Below are positions 25,336 to 32,848 of a DNA stretch of 43,977 nt, in pieces. Every line of letters starts with the position of its first letter. The first letter of the stretch is position 1. The stretch is from an uncultured Chthoniobacter sp. Its GTDB lineage: Bacteria; Verrucomicrobiota; Verrucomicrobiia; Chthoniobacterales; Chthoniobacteraceae. Where the stretch lies: the NCBI GenBank assembly GCA_903874975.1, contig CAIQUL010000332.1:1-43977 (forward strand), written 5' to 3'. The position numbers and the translations under genes were made by a program. Under the pieces are notes generated by a model. That model was not told the origin of the DNA, ran no database searches, and saw only the letters and a list, made by a program, of their open reading frames with translations.

Positions 25336-28059
25336 TCAGGCGGGATCGAGCCGGGTGACTTTCCCGGTGTTGCCGTCCACGCGGAGGCGGTCGCCGGCAC
25401 GCAGCAGGCGGGTGGCGTGCGGGCACACGATGGCGGGGATGCCGAAGTCGCGCGCGACAATCGCGCCGTGCGAGAGGACGCCGCCGCGTTCGACGATGAG
25501 GGCTCGGGCGTTGATGAAGAGCGGCGTCCAGCCGGGATCGGTGGACGGGCAGACGAGCACATAATCGCTGCCGAGATCGGCGACTTCGCGCGGATTGAAA
25601 ACGATGTGCGCGGTGCCGGTGGCCACTCCGGCGGAGACGGCGTCGCCCTGCCACTCGGTCGCGTTGGCAAAGACTTGCGGCTTTCCGAAATCGTCCAGCT
25701 CGCCGGAGTCGATCACGTCCGGCAGTTCCAGCCGCTGCGCGGACTTCCAGCGAGTCTTGCGGCGCGCGATCTCGTCGCGCAGCTCATGCGTGCGCGTCTC
25801 GAACTGCTCCAGCTCGGGAAGGTGTAGAAAAAAGATGTCGTTGCCGGTGTCCCAGCGCCGGGCCAGTTCCCGCAGCGCGAGCCGGATCAATTCGTAGCCC
25901 ATCATCAGGTAGTGCTTGCCCGCTTCGCGATACGGCAAAAGCGCGCGCGCCTCGGCGAGCAGCTCCGCGATTTCCCCGGCGAATGAACTGCCGCCGAAGC
26001 TCGCCAGCCGTTCGGGCAAAGCGCTCGCGGCTTCCGCGGCCTTGCGCGCGTTCTCGCGGTGAATCTCCGGCATCGCGCGTCCCGGAGTGCGGCGGATCTG
26101 CTCGACGACGTTTTGCAAATACGACGCGTCCTCGCGCCAGCGCGGCTCGGAAAGTTCCATCTCGCCCGTCGCCCGGTGGCCGTTGCGCGCGAGGAAATCC
26201 GCCAGCGTCGCCTCGCCTTTCGCGACCGCGTAAAGCAGCGCGTCTTGCTCGTAGGTCGAGTCGTTGTCGAGCGCCATGGTCAGCGTGCTGGCGGTGCGCG
26301 CGCCCTCGGCTTCGCCCATGAGCTGCACGAGCAAACCCTGCAATGCGCCGAGCGCGAGGCCGCCGAAAAACGCCGGCTTGAGCGACTCCTTGCCGAAGTC
26401 GTTGAGCACCCGCTCGCAGCGGCTGTGGACCTCGCGCACCACGTCGGAGGTGGTGCGTCCGGTCAAATCTCCCGACCGTGTTTCGCGCACGTAGTCGAGA
26501 AACGGCGGCAGAACTTCGTCCTCAAAGTGGCCCTTCGCCGTCTTGCGCAGACGCTTCAACTGGCGCGACGACCGGAACATCGCGCGGATTGCGCCGGGCA
26601 GTTTGAAAAGCAGCGTTTCATCCACGCGGCTGGCGTCGAAGATCGTCGGCGCGCGGTCGAGCGCGCTCTTGTCGCGCACGATCGCCGCGAGGTCGTAGCT
26701 CATCGGCAGCCCGTCCCAGAAAAGCTGAGCCAGCCGCTGCGGGTCGGCGTAGATGCGCCCGCAGATCAGCTCGAGAAAACCGTGCGCGCAGACTCCCGCC
26801 GACGGGCAGTAGCCGAAGTCCTGATACATCAGTCCGAACCCGCCCGAGCCGCTCATGAAGCGGCCCACGATGTCCCACGTCAGCGGCGTCGGCGCGCGCA
26901 GTGTCTCGCACAGATTGTGCGTGACCCACACGCGCCGCCCACCGCCCGCGAGCTGGCGCAGGCGCTGCACGGTTTCCTCGCGCGCCACCTCGGCATCCGG
27001 CGCGATGTCGAGCCCGCGAATCCCGCGCGATTGCAGCAGCGCGAACTGCCCGTCGGCCCAGCCCCACTCAATGTCCACCGGTTGGCCGAAGTGCTTCTCG
27101 ACGGCGAGACACAGCACGCAGAGTTCGCCGATCTGCGCGGGGGAAAGCGTCAGCGCGTCAGCGTCGTGCGTGCTGGTGTCGCCGAGCGCGGCGACGGCAC
27201 CGGCTTTACTACCGCGGAAAGTCTGGATCGCGGTGAAGTCGTCGCGTTTCACAAGGAAGCGATCGGGCGTGACCTCGCCGGAGACCACCGCCTCGCCGAG
27301 CCCGTAGGAGCTTTCGATGACGAACTGCTCCGCCGCGAGATTGTTCGGGTCCTGCGTAAAGGCGATGCCCGACACGCGCGACGGAAACATGACCTGCACA
27401 TTGACCGCCGTGCCGCCGAGTCCGCGGAGGTCGTGGCGCTTGCGATACGCGATGGCGCGCTCGCTGTTCCAAGAACGAAAGACGGCGTTCACGCACTCCG
27501 CGAGCACCGCGCGCGGCGTGGCGGGAAAAGGCCGCCCGGCGCGCGCGGCGAATTCGTCCATCAACTGCCACGCCCGCACCGCGCTGGGTTCCACGGATTC
27601 GTCGGCGCACGGAACGCCGGTGACGGTCTTCGCAAACGTCTCGATGAACTGCACGCACACGCGCCAGAACCGCGGCGTGTCACCGACCTCCGCGGCGAGT
27701 CCGGGATGGATGCCGCAATTCAGAATCGTGTCCATCATCCCCGGCATCGACGCCGCCGCGCCGGAACGCACCGACACGAAAAGGGGCTCGCCGCCGGAGC
27801 CGAAACGCCGTCCCGTTTTTTCCTCGAGCCGCGCGAGATGCGTGTGGATTTGCGCTTCGAGTTCCGCCGGCCACTGCCCGTCGTGTTCGTAAAAATGGCG
27901 GCAGGCCGCGGTCGTGATCGTGAAGCCCGGCGGAACGTGCAGTCCGGCCTGACTCATCGCCGCGAGGCTCGCGCCCTTCCCGCCGAGCAGTGCCCGCGCG
28001 GCGGCGGCGTCGGGCGGGGGAGGGTCGTCGAAGGAATAGACCCAGCGTGGTGAAGTCAT
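25336..28059 (-). CDS. PEP/pyruvate-domain enzyme, rifampin-phosphotransferase-like architecture
   Basis: In this 907-residue protein the N-terminal ATP-grasp-like domain reads like pyruvate phosphate dikinase. GGKGASLAAM lies at 26-35, SVRSGAAASMPGMMDTILN at 96-114 and DIEWGWADGQFALLQSR at 329-345. The middle (about 390-680) matches the substrate domain of rifampin phosphotransferases, with a GRIYADP segment near 434 and NGHRATGEMELSEPRWRED at 626-644. The C-terminal swivelling domain carries the phosphoryl-accepting histidine at 864 (GGVLSHGAIVARDFGIPAIV). The TIM barrel of PEP synthase and PPDK is absent, so gluconeogenic PEP synthesis is unlikely. Transfer of phosphate from ATP to an unidentified small molecule is the best inference. 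First gene of a block with the EMC3-like and Gre-like genes. Confidence 0.82.
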   Translation of the reverse strand: MTSPRWVYSFDDPPPPDAAAARALLGGKGASLAAMSQAGLHVPPGFTITTAACRHFYEHDGQWPAELEAQIHTHLARLEEKTGRRFGSGGEPLFVSVRSGAAASMPGMMDTILNCGIHPGLAAEVGDTPRFWRVCVQFIETFAKTVTGVPCADESVEPSAVRAWQLMDEFAARAGRPFPATPRAVLAECVNAVFRSWNSERAIAYRKRHDLRGLGGTAVNVQVMFPSRVSGIAFTQDPNNLAAEQFVIESSYGLGEAVVSGEVTPDRFLVKRDDFTAIQTFRGSKAGAVAALGDTSTHDADALTLSPAQIGELCVLCLAVEKHFGQPVDIEWGWADGQFALLQSRGIRGLDIAPDAEVAREETVQRLRQLAGGGRRVWVTHNLCETLRAPTPLTWDIVGRFMSGSGGFGLMYQDFGYCPSAGVCAHGFLELICGRIYADPQRLAQLFWDGLPMSYDLAAIVRDKSALDRAPTIFDASRVDETLLFKLPGAIRAMFRSSRQLKRLRKTAKGHFEDEVLPPFLDYVRETRSGDLTGRTTSDVVREVHSRCERVLNDFGKESLKPAFFGGLALGALQGLLVQLMGEAEGARTASTLTMALDNDSTYEQDALLYAVAKGEATLADFLARNGHRATGEMELSEPRWREDASYLQNVVEQIRRTPGRAMPEIHRENARKAAEAASALPERLASFGGSSFAGEIAELLAEARALLPYREAGKHYLMMGYELIRLALRELARRWDTGNDIFFLHLPELEQFETRTHELRDEIARRKTRWKSAQRLELPDVIDSGELDDFGKPQVFANATEWQGDAVSAGVATGTAHIVFNPREVADLGSDYVLVCPSTDPGWTPLFINARALIVERGGVLSHGAIVARDFGIPAIVCPHATRLLRAGDRLRVDGNTGKVTRLDPA

Positions 28060-28127
28060 GGAGCTTTCAGAATGCTCACCGGCGGCTGACGTTCTTTTTG
28101 CAGCGAGAAGCGCGACGACTCCGGTGC

Positions 28128-28167
28128 AAAAATTTGCCCCACCGGGAAAAGACCCGGTGGGGCAAAT
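28128..28167 (-). terminator. Intrinsic terminator after SWIB gene
   Basis: A perfect 15-bp stem (28132-28146 with 28153-28167) with a 6-nt loop is followed on the minus strand by TTTTT. It lies 40 bp beyond the SWIB gene stop and separates that gene from the phosphotransferase-like block. Confidence 0.9.
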
Positions 28168-28208
28168 GATTTTGAACTTCGTGGGCGCAAGCCCGACCGC
28201 AGTTCCGA

Positions 28209-28487
28209 TTAGTTGATGTGCTTGGAGACGAGTTTCGTCATCTCGAACATGGAAACCTGCTTCTTGCCGCCGAAGACAACTTTCAACGCGTCGTCCGCAT
28301 TGATCATCGTCCGCTTCTTGGCGTCCTGAAGGTTATTCTTCTTGATGTAGTCCCAGAGCCGCTTGGTGAGTTCACCGCGAGGTCCTGCTTTTGGTCCGAC
28401 GACCGCGCTCAGCACGGCATCGGGTTGAACCGGCTTCATGAGCGCGGCGTTCGGTTTGCGTTTGGTGGGTGTTTTTGCTGTAGGCAT
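28209..28487 (-). CDS. Stand-alone SWIB/MDM2 domain protein
   Basis: The 92-residue product starts at the ATG at 28485-28487 (MPTAKTPTKRKPNAALMKP). The open frame extends upstream but that part is not protein-like. A basic N-terminal tail (about 1-17) precedes the SWIB fold: PDAVLSAVVG, GELTKRLWDYIKKNNLQD, KKRTMINADDALKVVFGGKKQVSMFEMTKLVSKHI. SWIB domains belong to eukaryotic chromatin remodellers. Bacterial single-domain versions are known mainly in Chlamydiae and Verrucomicrobiota, sometimes fused to topoisomerase I. A nucleoid or DNA-topology role is inferred. It is a single-gene unit with its own terminator. Confidence 0.92.
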   Translation of the reverse strand: MPTAKTPTKRKPNAALMKPVQPDAVLSAVVGPKAGPRGELTKRLWDYIKKNNLQDAKKRTMINADDALKVVFGGKKQVSMFEMTKLVSKHIN

Positions 28488-28770
28488 CCGGCGATAAAGG
28501 GTGAAACGCAGTGCCTGCTCAAGAAGAATCACTGGGAGAAAGGAAATTCTTTGGGTCAGGTGTCGCGGTGCAATCCGCATGATTTCGTACCCCGGAAGTG
28601 TCCGCGCAGCGCCGGCAGCCAGTTTCCGCGGCGCGGGTGGAGCAGTGCGGAGCGGGGAGGCCTCGGGAGCCCGCACGGATCGCGCGGAGTTCGGCGCGAG
28701 AGTTTCGGCAAAAAAGGGGTTGCCGAGTGGCGGCCGCTGAGGCATTCATTCCGCCCCGCAAGCGAAAATT

Positions 28771-28842
28771 CCTGAGTAGCTCAGCGGTAGAGCAATCGGC
28801 TGTTAACCGATCGGTCGTAGGTTCGATCCCTACCTCAGGAGC
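28771..28842 (+). tRNA. tRNA-Asn (anticodon GTT)
   Basis: A full cloverleaf can be drawn. The acceptor arms TCCTGAG/CTCAGGA pair at 28771-28777 and 28835-28841 with a G discriminator. The D arm is GCTC/GAGC, the anticodon stem ATCGG/CCGAT has loop CTGTTAA (anticodon GTT at 28803-28805), and the T arm GTAGG/CCTAC has TTCGATC. CCA is not encoded. It is an isolated tRNA gene between divergent and unrelated genes; no integrase or att duplication is visible nearby. Confidence 0.97.
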
Positions 28843-28993
28843 TTTTATCCATCGGGTTTTGGCGGGCGATTTGGCGGCGGCGGGACGACCTCGTGACCGA
28901 CCCGGAAGCAGAGCGCAGACGTTGGCTTCGTGCCCAGGATGCAGGCCCGGCGCTAGCTAGCAGTCACACGAGGGTCGGCCAACGGGGCCGGGA

Positions 28994-30454
28994 TCATCCG
29001 TGGTTGGTGGCTCCCGGATTCGGGTCGGACGGCTCCGGCAGGAACAAGGCGAACACTGCCGCTGGCACGAAGAGGAAGCCCACGTAAAAGAGGGTCGTGC
29101 GAAAATTTCCATCCTGAGTGATCTGCGCGGCGAAAATGGTGCCAACGGCGGCGGCGATGCGTCCGATGTTGTAGCAGAAACCCGCGCCGGTGGTGCGCAG
29201 CAGCGTGGGGAACAGCGGCGGCAGGAGCATGGTGAACAGGCCGAACACGCCGGACCAGAAACCCACCGCCGGCAGCCAGAAGCGCGTCAAGGAGTGCAGT
29301 GAATGTTCCTGCCCGAAGGTCAGCATCATCGAGATGAAGAAGCCCATGAACATGGCGATCAGCGTGCGGCGCCAGCCGAACTTTCGCACCAGCGCACCCG
29401 CGAGGAAATTGCCCGTGACGCTGATGCCGATGATGAGCGCGAACGTCGTGGCGACCAGGGTGTCGCGCTGTGCCCCGTCCATCGCGACGACCTCCGGAAG
29501 GCTGCGGACGTGTTGCGCCTGCCAGAACATGAAAGCCCACCATGCCGTGAGCGAACAGGCGCACACGCCGATGCTCAGGAAAGTGATCCGCCGCGTGGCC
29601 GGGCCGAACAGTTCGAGCACGCCCGGGGTTTTCTGGCCGCTGGCCTTGGCCGCGTGCCACGCCTCCGGCTCGGGCACATGACGCCGAATCCAGAACACCA
29701 GCAGCGCGGGCACCACGCCGATGAGGAAAATCCAGCGCGGGTGATGTCCGCCGAGCAGGATGCCTGCAAGGCACGCGAGGAGCACGCCGAGGTTCACGGC
29801 GGTCTGGAGCACCGCCGCCGTCCAGGGCCGCCATTTCTTCGGCCACGTTTCCGCCAGCAGTGTGGAGCCGACGGCCCATTCGCCGCCGATGCCCAGCGCG
29901 GCGAGGAAACGAAAGATGAGCAGGTGCCACCACGTTTCCGCGAAGAAGGACAGCCCGGTGAAGGTCGCGTAGGTCAGCACGGTGAAACTCAGGGCGCGGG
30001 CGCGGCCCAGCACGTCGCCCAGTCGCCCAAAGAATGCGCCGCCCAGCGCCCAGCCAACGAGGAACGCCGCCTGAATCCATGAGCTTTTCTGTTTCACCTC
30101 GTGGCTGCCGGTCTGCGATTTGGCGAGAAACACCTCCAGCTCGTCGCGCGAAATGCCGCCGTCCTTGTTCTTATCCGCCGCCGCCAGCGGTTCAGCGCGC
30201 TGCCATTCGGCGGCGGAGATGGTTGCATCCCGGTTGGTGTCCAGCCTGGCGAACTCGCCGCGAAAGTCCGCGCCGAAAATGAGGATGGCCACAAACGCCG
30301 TGGCCACCAGCGTGTAGATGTGCATGTCCAACCCGTCGAACAGCCAGCCCAGCCACGCGGCGAGGCCGGAGCGCCGTTGTTGCGGGGAAAGCTCGCGCAG
30401 CGTTTCCGCTTCGCGCGCGGGCGCGGACGGTGTCGGGTCGGAAGGGGAATGCAC
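28994..30454 (-). CDS. MFS transporter with two EF-hands in first periplasmic loop
   Basis: The 486-residue product is a metabolite:H+ symporter-like MFS protein with twelve predicted helices. TM1 is about 33-60 (LGWLFDGLDMHIYTLVATAFVAILIF). Helix 2 runs through WIQAAFLVGWALGGAFFG and is followed by the cytoplasmic motif A variant GRLGDVLGRARAL (about 143-155). Between TM1 and TM2, where MFS proteins normally have a short periplasmic loop, lie two canonical 12-residue EF-hand loops: D72-x-N-x-D-x-T...E83 and D94-x-N-x-D-x-G...E105. Both have all ligand positions filled. Calcium gating or Ca2+-dependent stability is therefore an inference with direct sequence support. The substrate is unknown; relatives carry organic acids or sugars. 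The gene follows the dehydrogenase/PSD1/DUF1501/SDR run, 147 bp after the SDR stop. Confidence 0.88.
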   Translation of the reverse strand: MHSPSDPTPSAPAREAETLRELSPQQRRSGLAAWLGWLFDGLDMHIYTLVATAFVAILIFGADFRGEFARLDTNRDATISAAEWQRAEPLAAADKNKDGGISRDELEVFLAKSQTGSHEVKQKSSWIQAAFLVGWALGGAFFGRLGDVLGRARALSFTVLTYATFTGLSFFAETWWHLLIFRFLAALGIGGEWAVGSTLLAETWPKKWRPWTAAVLQTAVNLGVLLACLAGILLGGHHPRWIFLIGVVPALLVFWIRRHVPEPEAWHAAKASGQKTPGVLELFGPATRRITFLSIGVCACSLTAWWAFMFWQAQHVRSLPEVVAMDGAQRDTLVATTFALIIGISVTGNFLAGALVRKFGWRRTLIAMFMGFFISMMLTFGQEHSLHSLTRFWLPAVGFWSGVFGLFTMLLPPLFPTLLRTTGAGFCYNIGRIAAAVGTIFAAQITQDGNFRTTLFYVGFLFVPAAVFALFLPEPSDPNPGATNHG

Positions 30455-30544
30455 GGCGCGGTTTGTAGCGGCGCGGCGGGGGATGGGCCACCGCTATTTC
30501 GCCCAGGAGCTTGTTGGAAAACCTCCCGTTTCCGAAATCCGCAC

Positions 30545-30600
30545 CTTCTTCTCCTTCTTCATCTTCTGCTCAGGAAGGGCGGAAGGAGAAGGAGATGAAG
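30545..30600. repeat. Pyrimidine/purine hairpin, copy 3
   Basis: Sixteen-base arms (30545-30560 and 30585-30600) pair with one mismatch and one G-T wobble around a 24-nt loop, directly downstream of the SDR stop and upstream of the MFS gene. It is the same composition and motif family as the copy at 8430-8479. No T-tract follows on the minus strand. Confidence 0.6.
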
Positions 30601-30601
30601 A

Positions 30602-31294
30602 TCAGCGCGGGCGGATGGTCAACTCCTCGATGATCGCCCGCGGGGGAAGCTGGATCGCGAGGAGGACGCAGGCGGCGATGTCCTCGGGTTGGAGCATTTG
30701 CGCACGGGCGGCGGCATCGGGCGGGGTGGGGCGATGCACGAGGATGGGTGTGTCGATGTCGCCGGGGAAGATGCCGCAGGCGCGGATGCCGTGGGCGCGC
30801 TCCTCGGCGTTGATGGCCTGGGTGAGGCCGGCCAGGCCGAACTTCGACATGGCGTAGCCGGCGCCGGCCTTGGTGTTCGCGATCTTACCGGCGTCGGAGA
30901 TGATATTGACGATCGTGCCGGAGCCGCGCGCGCGCATCGCGGGGAGAAAAGCCTGCGTGCAGTAATAGGCGCCGTGCAGGTTGGTGTTCATCATGGCGTG
31001 GTAGTCGTCGGGCTGGAGCACGGCGAGCGCGCGGGCGGGGACGTTTGTGCCCGCGGAGTTCACGAGCACGTCCACGCTGCCAAACTCGCCGAGCACACGT
31101 GCTCCCATCGCCCCGACCTGCGCGGCGTCGCCGATGTCGCACGGCACCACGAGAGCGGCGGGGAGGCTTGCGGCGACGCTTTCCAGCAGTTCACGGCGGC
31201 GTCCGACGAGTGCGACGCGCCAGCCTTGCTGCGCGAGGGCGCGGGCGGTGGCTGCACCCACTCCGCTGCCGGCTCCGGTGACGACGGCGGTCAC
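30602..31294 (-). CDS. SDR family NAD(P)-dependent oxidoreductase
   Basis: The start is GTG at 31292-31294, overlapping the DUF1501 stop as GTGA. No ATG lies near the Rossmann start and the upstream frame is the shadow of DUF1501. The 230-residue protein has the cofactor motif TGAGSGVG (about 6-13), the NSAG variant of NNAG (79-82), a catalytic Ser in IISDAGK (133), and YxxxK as YAMSK (Y147, K151). Classical SDR, cytoplasmic; it reduces or oxidises a carbonyl/alcohol substrate of unknown identity. Its tight coupling to the DUF1501/PSD1/dehydrogenase genes suggests that it acts on the product taken up or released by that exported set. Confidence 0.9.
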   Translation of the reverse strand: MTAVVTGAGSGVGAATARALAQQGWRVALVGRRRELLESVAASLPAALVVPCDIGDAAQVGAMGARVLGEFGSVDVLVNSAGTNVPARALAVLQPDDYHAMMNTNLHGAYYCTQAFLPAMRARGSGTIVNIISDAGKIANTKAGAGYAMSKFGLAGLTQAINAEERAHGIRACGIFPGDIDTPILVHRPTPPDAAARAQMLQPEDIAACVLLAIQLPPRAIIEELTIRPR

Positions 31295-32778
31295 GCGATC
31301 CAATCCTTCACCACCTTGCCGGCGACATCGGTGAGGCGGAAATCGCGACCCTGGAAGCGGTAGGTGAGTTTCAGGTGATCCATGCCGAACTGGTGCAGCA
31401 GGGTGGCGTGCAGATCGTGGATATCGACGGGGTTTTCGGCAATGCTCCAGCCGATGTCGTCGCTGGCGCCGTAGGTGAGGCCGCCTTTCAGGCCGCCGCC
31501 AGCCATGAGCATGGTGAAGGCAAAGGGATGGTGATCGCGACCGGTGTTCGACTGGCGGCCGGGGCGATTTTCGCCCAGCGGCGTGCGGCCAAATTCGCTG
31601 CCCCACACGACCATGGTGCTCTCCAGCAGGCCGCGCTGCTTCAGGTCTTTGATGAGCGCGGCGATGGGTTGATCCACGACGCCGCAGTTGTAGGCGAGGT
31701 TTCTGTCCAGGTCTTCGTGCTGATCCCAACTGGCGTGGATGATATTGATGAAGCGCACCCCGCGCTCGACCATGCGGCGGGCGAGCAGGCAGTTGCGCGC
31801 GAAGGTGTCATACGTGCGCAGGCCGGGCAGGGTGCCGCGGAGATCTTTCCCCTCCGGCTCGGGGCGATCGACCCCATACATCGCGAGGGTTTCCTTGGAC
31901 TCGCCGGCGAGGTCGATCAATTCGGGCGCGGCGGTCTGCATGCGGTTGGCGAGTTCGTAATTGGCGATGCGACTGGCGATCTCGGGATCGTGGACTTCCT
32001 GGTAACGCATCCGGTTCAGCTCGCTGAGGGTGTCGAGTCCGGCGCGCTGGAGTTCGGGCGGCAGGCCGTCCGGGTTTCTGAGGTTCAGCACGGCCTCGCC
32101 CTGGTTGCGGAAAAGCACGCCGGCATACTTGGTGGAGAGAAAGCCGGACTGCCAGAGCGAGGAGCCGCCCGAGCCGCCGCGCCCGGCGGTGAGCACCACA
32201 TAGCCGGGCAGATTCTGCGAGGCGCTGCCGAGGCCGTAGTTGATCCACGATCCCATGGACGGCATGCCAAAGCGCGACACGCCGCACTGCATGGCAAGCT
32301 GGCCGGGGTGGTGATTGAATTCCGGGCTGTGGAGCGAGCGCACCATCAGCAGGTCGTCCGCGCAGGAGCCGATCTGCGGCAGGAGATCGGAAAAATCCAT
32401 GCCGCACTGGCCGTGCTTTTTCCACGTCCGCGAGGAGCCGAGCAGCGTCGCCGAGTCGGGCTTGATAAAGGCGAAGCGCGCCTTGTCGAGCATCTCCTTG
32501 GGCAGTTTGGAGCCGTGGAGTTCGTTGAGCTTCGGCTTGGGATCGAAGAGATCCATCTGCGAAGGCGCGCCCTCCATGTAGATGAAGATGCAGGCTTTGG
32601 CCCTGGCCCGCGAGTGGCTCGTCAGCTCACCGAACTGGGCCGGATCGGCGGCGTTGGCGGCGCTAAGCACGCCATCGGCCGTGAGCATGGACCCGAGCGC
32701 GAGGCCGCCGATGCCGCTGGCGGAGGTGGTGAGAAATTCGCGGCGGGAGAGAAGGATGGATGATTCGAGTGGGGTCAT
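31291..32778 (-). CDS. DUF1501 protein, Tat-exported, third paralogue
   Basis: The 495-residue product has a twin-arginine signal (SRREFL at about 11-16, then a small-residue hydrophobic stretch to ADGVLSAANA). DUF1501 blocks: ACIFIYMEGAPSQMDLFDPKP, SRFGMPSMGSWINYGLGS, FARNCLLARRMVERGVRFINI, VWGSEFGRTPLGENR and GGGLKGGLTYGASDD. It is clearly diverged from the tandem pair at 7-10 kb and belongs to a different DUF1501 subgroup. It lies 70 bp downstream of its PSD1 partner and its stop overlaps the SDR start by 4 bp. A structural relation to the sulfatase/alkaline phosphatase fold is known for the family, but activity is not established. Confidence 0.92.
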   Translation of the reverse strand: MTPLESSILLSRREFLTTSASGIGGLALGSMLTADGVLSAANAADPAQFGELTSHSRARAKACIFIYMEGAPSQMDLFDPKPKLNELHGSKLPKEMLDKARFAFIKPDSATLLGSSRTWKKHGQCGMDFSDLLPQIGSCADDLLMVRSLHSPEFNHHPGQLAMQCGVSRFGMPSMGSWINYGLGSASQNLPGYVVLTAGRGGSGGSSLWQSGFLSTKYAGVLFRNQGEAVLNLRNPDGLPPELQRAGLDTLSELNRMRYQEVHDPEIASRIANYELANRMQTAAPELIDLAGESKETLAMYGVDRPEPEGKDLRGTLPGLRTYDTFARNCLLARRMVERGVRFINIIHASWDQHEDLDRNLAYNCGVVDQPIAALIKDLKQRGLLESTMVVWGSEFGRTPLGENRPGRQSNTGRDHHPFAFTMLMAGGGLKGGLTYGASDDIGWSIAENPVDIHDLHATLLHQFGMDHLKLTYRFQGRDFRLTDVAGKVVKDWIA

Positions 32779-32848
32779 GATCGTTTAGGAGGCCATTGAT
32801 GGTGTTTTCAACACGCTGATAAGACGCGAATGGCATTTCAACACGGTC

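Noticed and set aside
26059-28053. A 664-codon plus-strand frame opposite the phosphotransferase-like gene
   Set aside because: Arg/His-rich shadow composition with no domain; the minus strand has strong family motifs.
28771-28990. Integration site next to tRNA-Asn
   Set aside because: No integrase gene and no visible direct repeat of the tRNA 3' end in the window.
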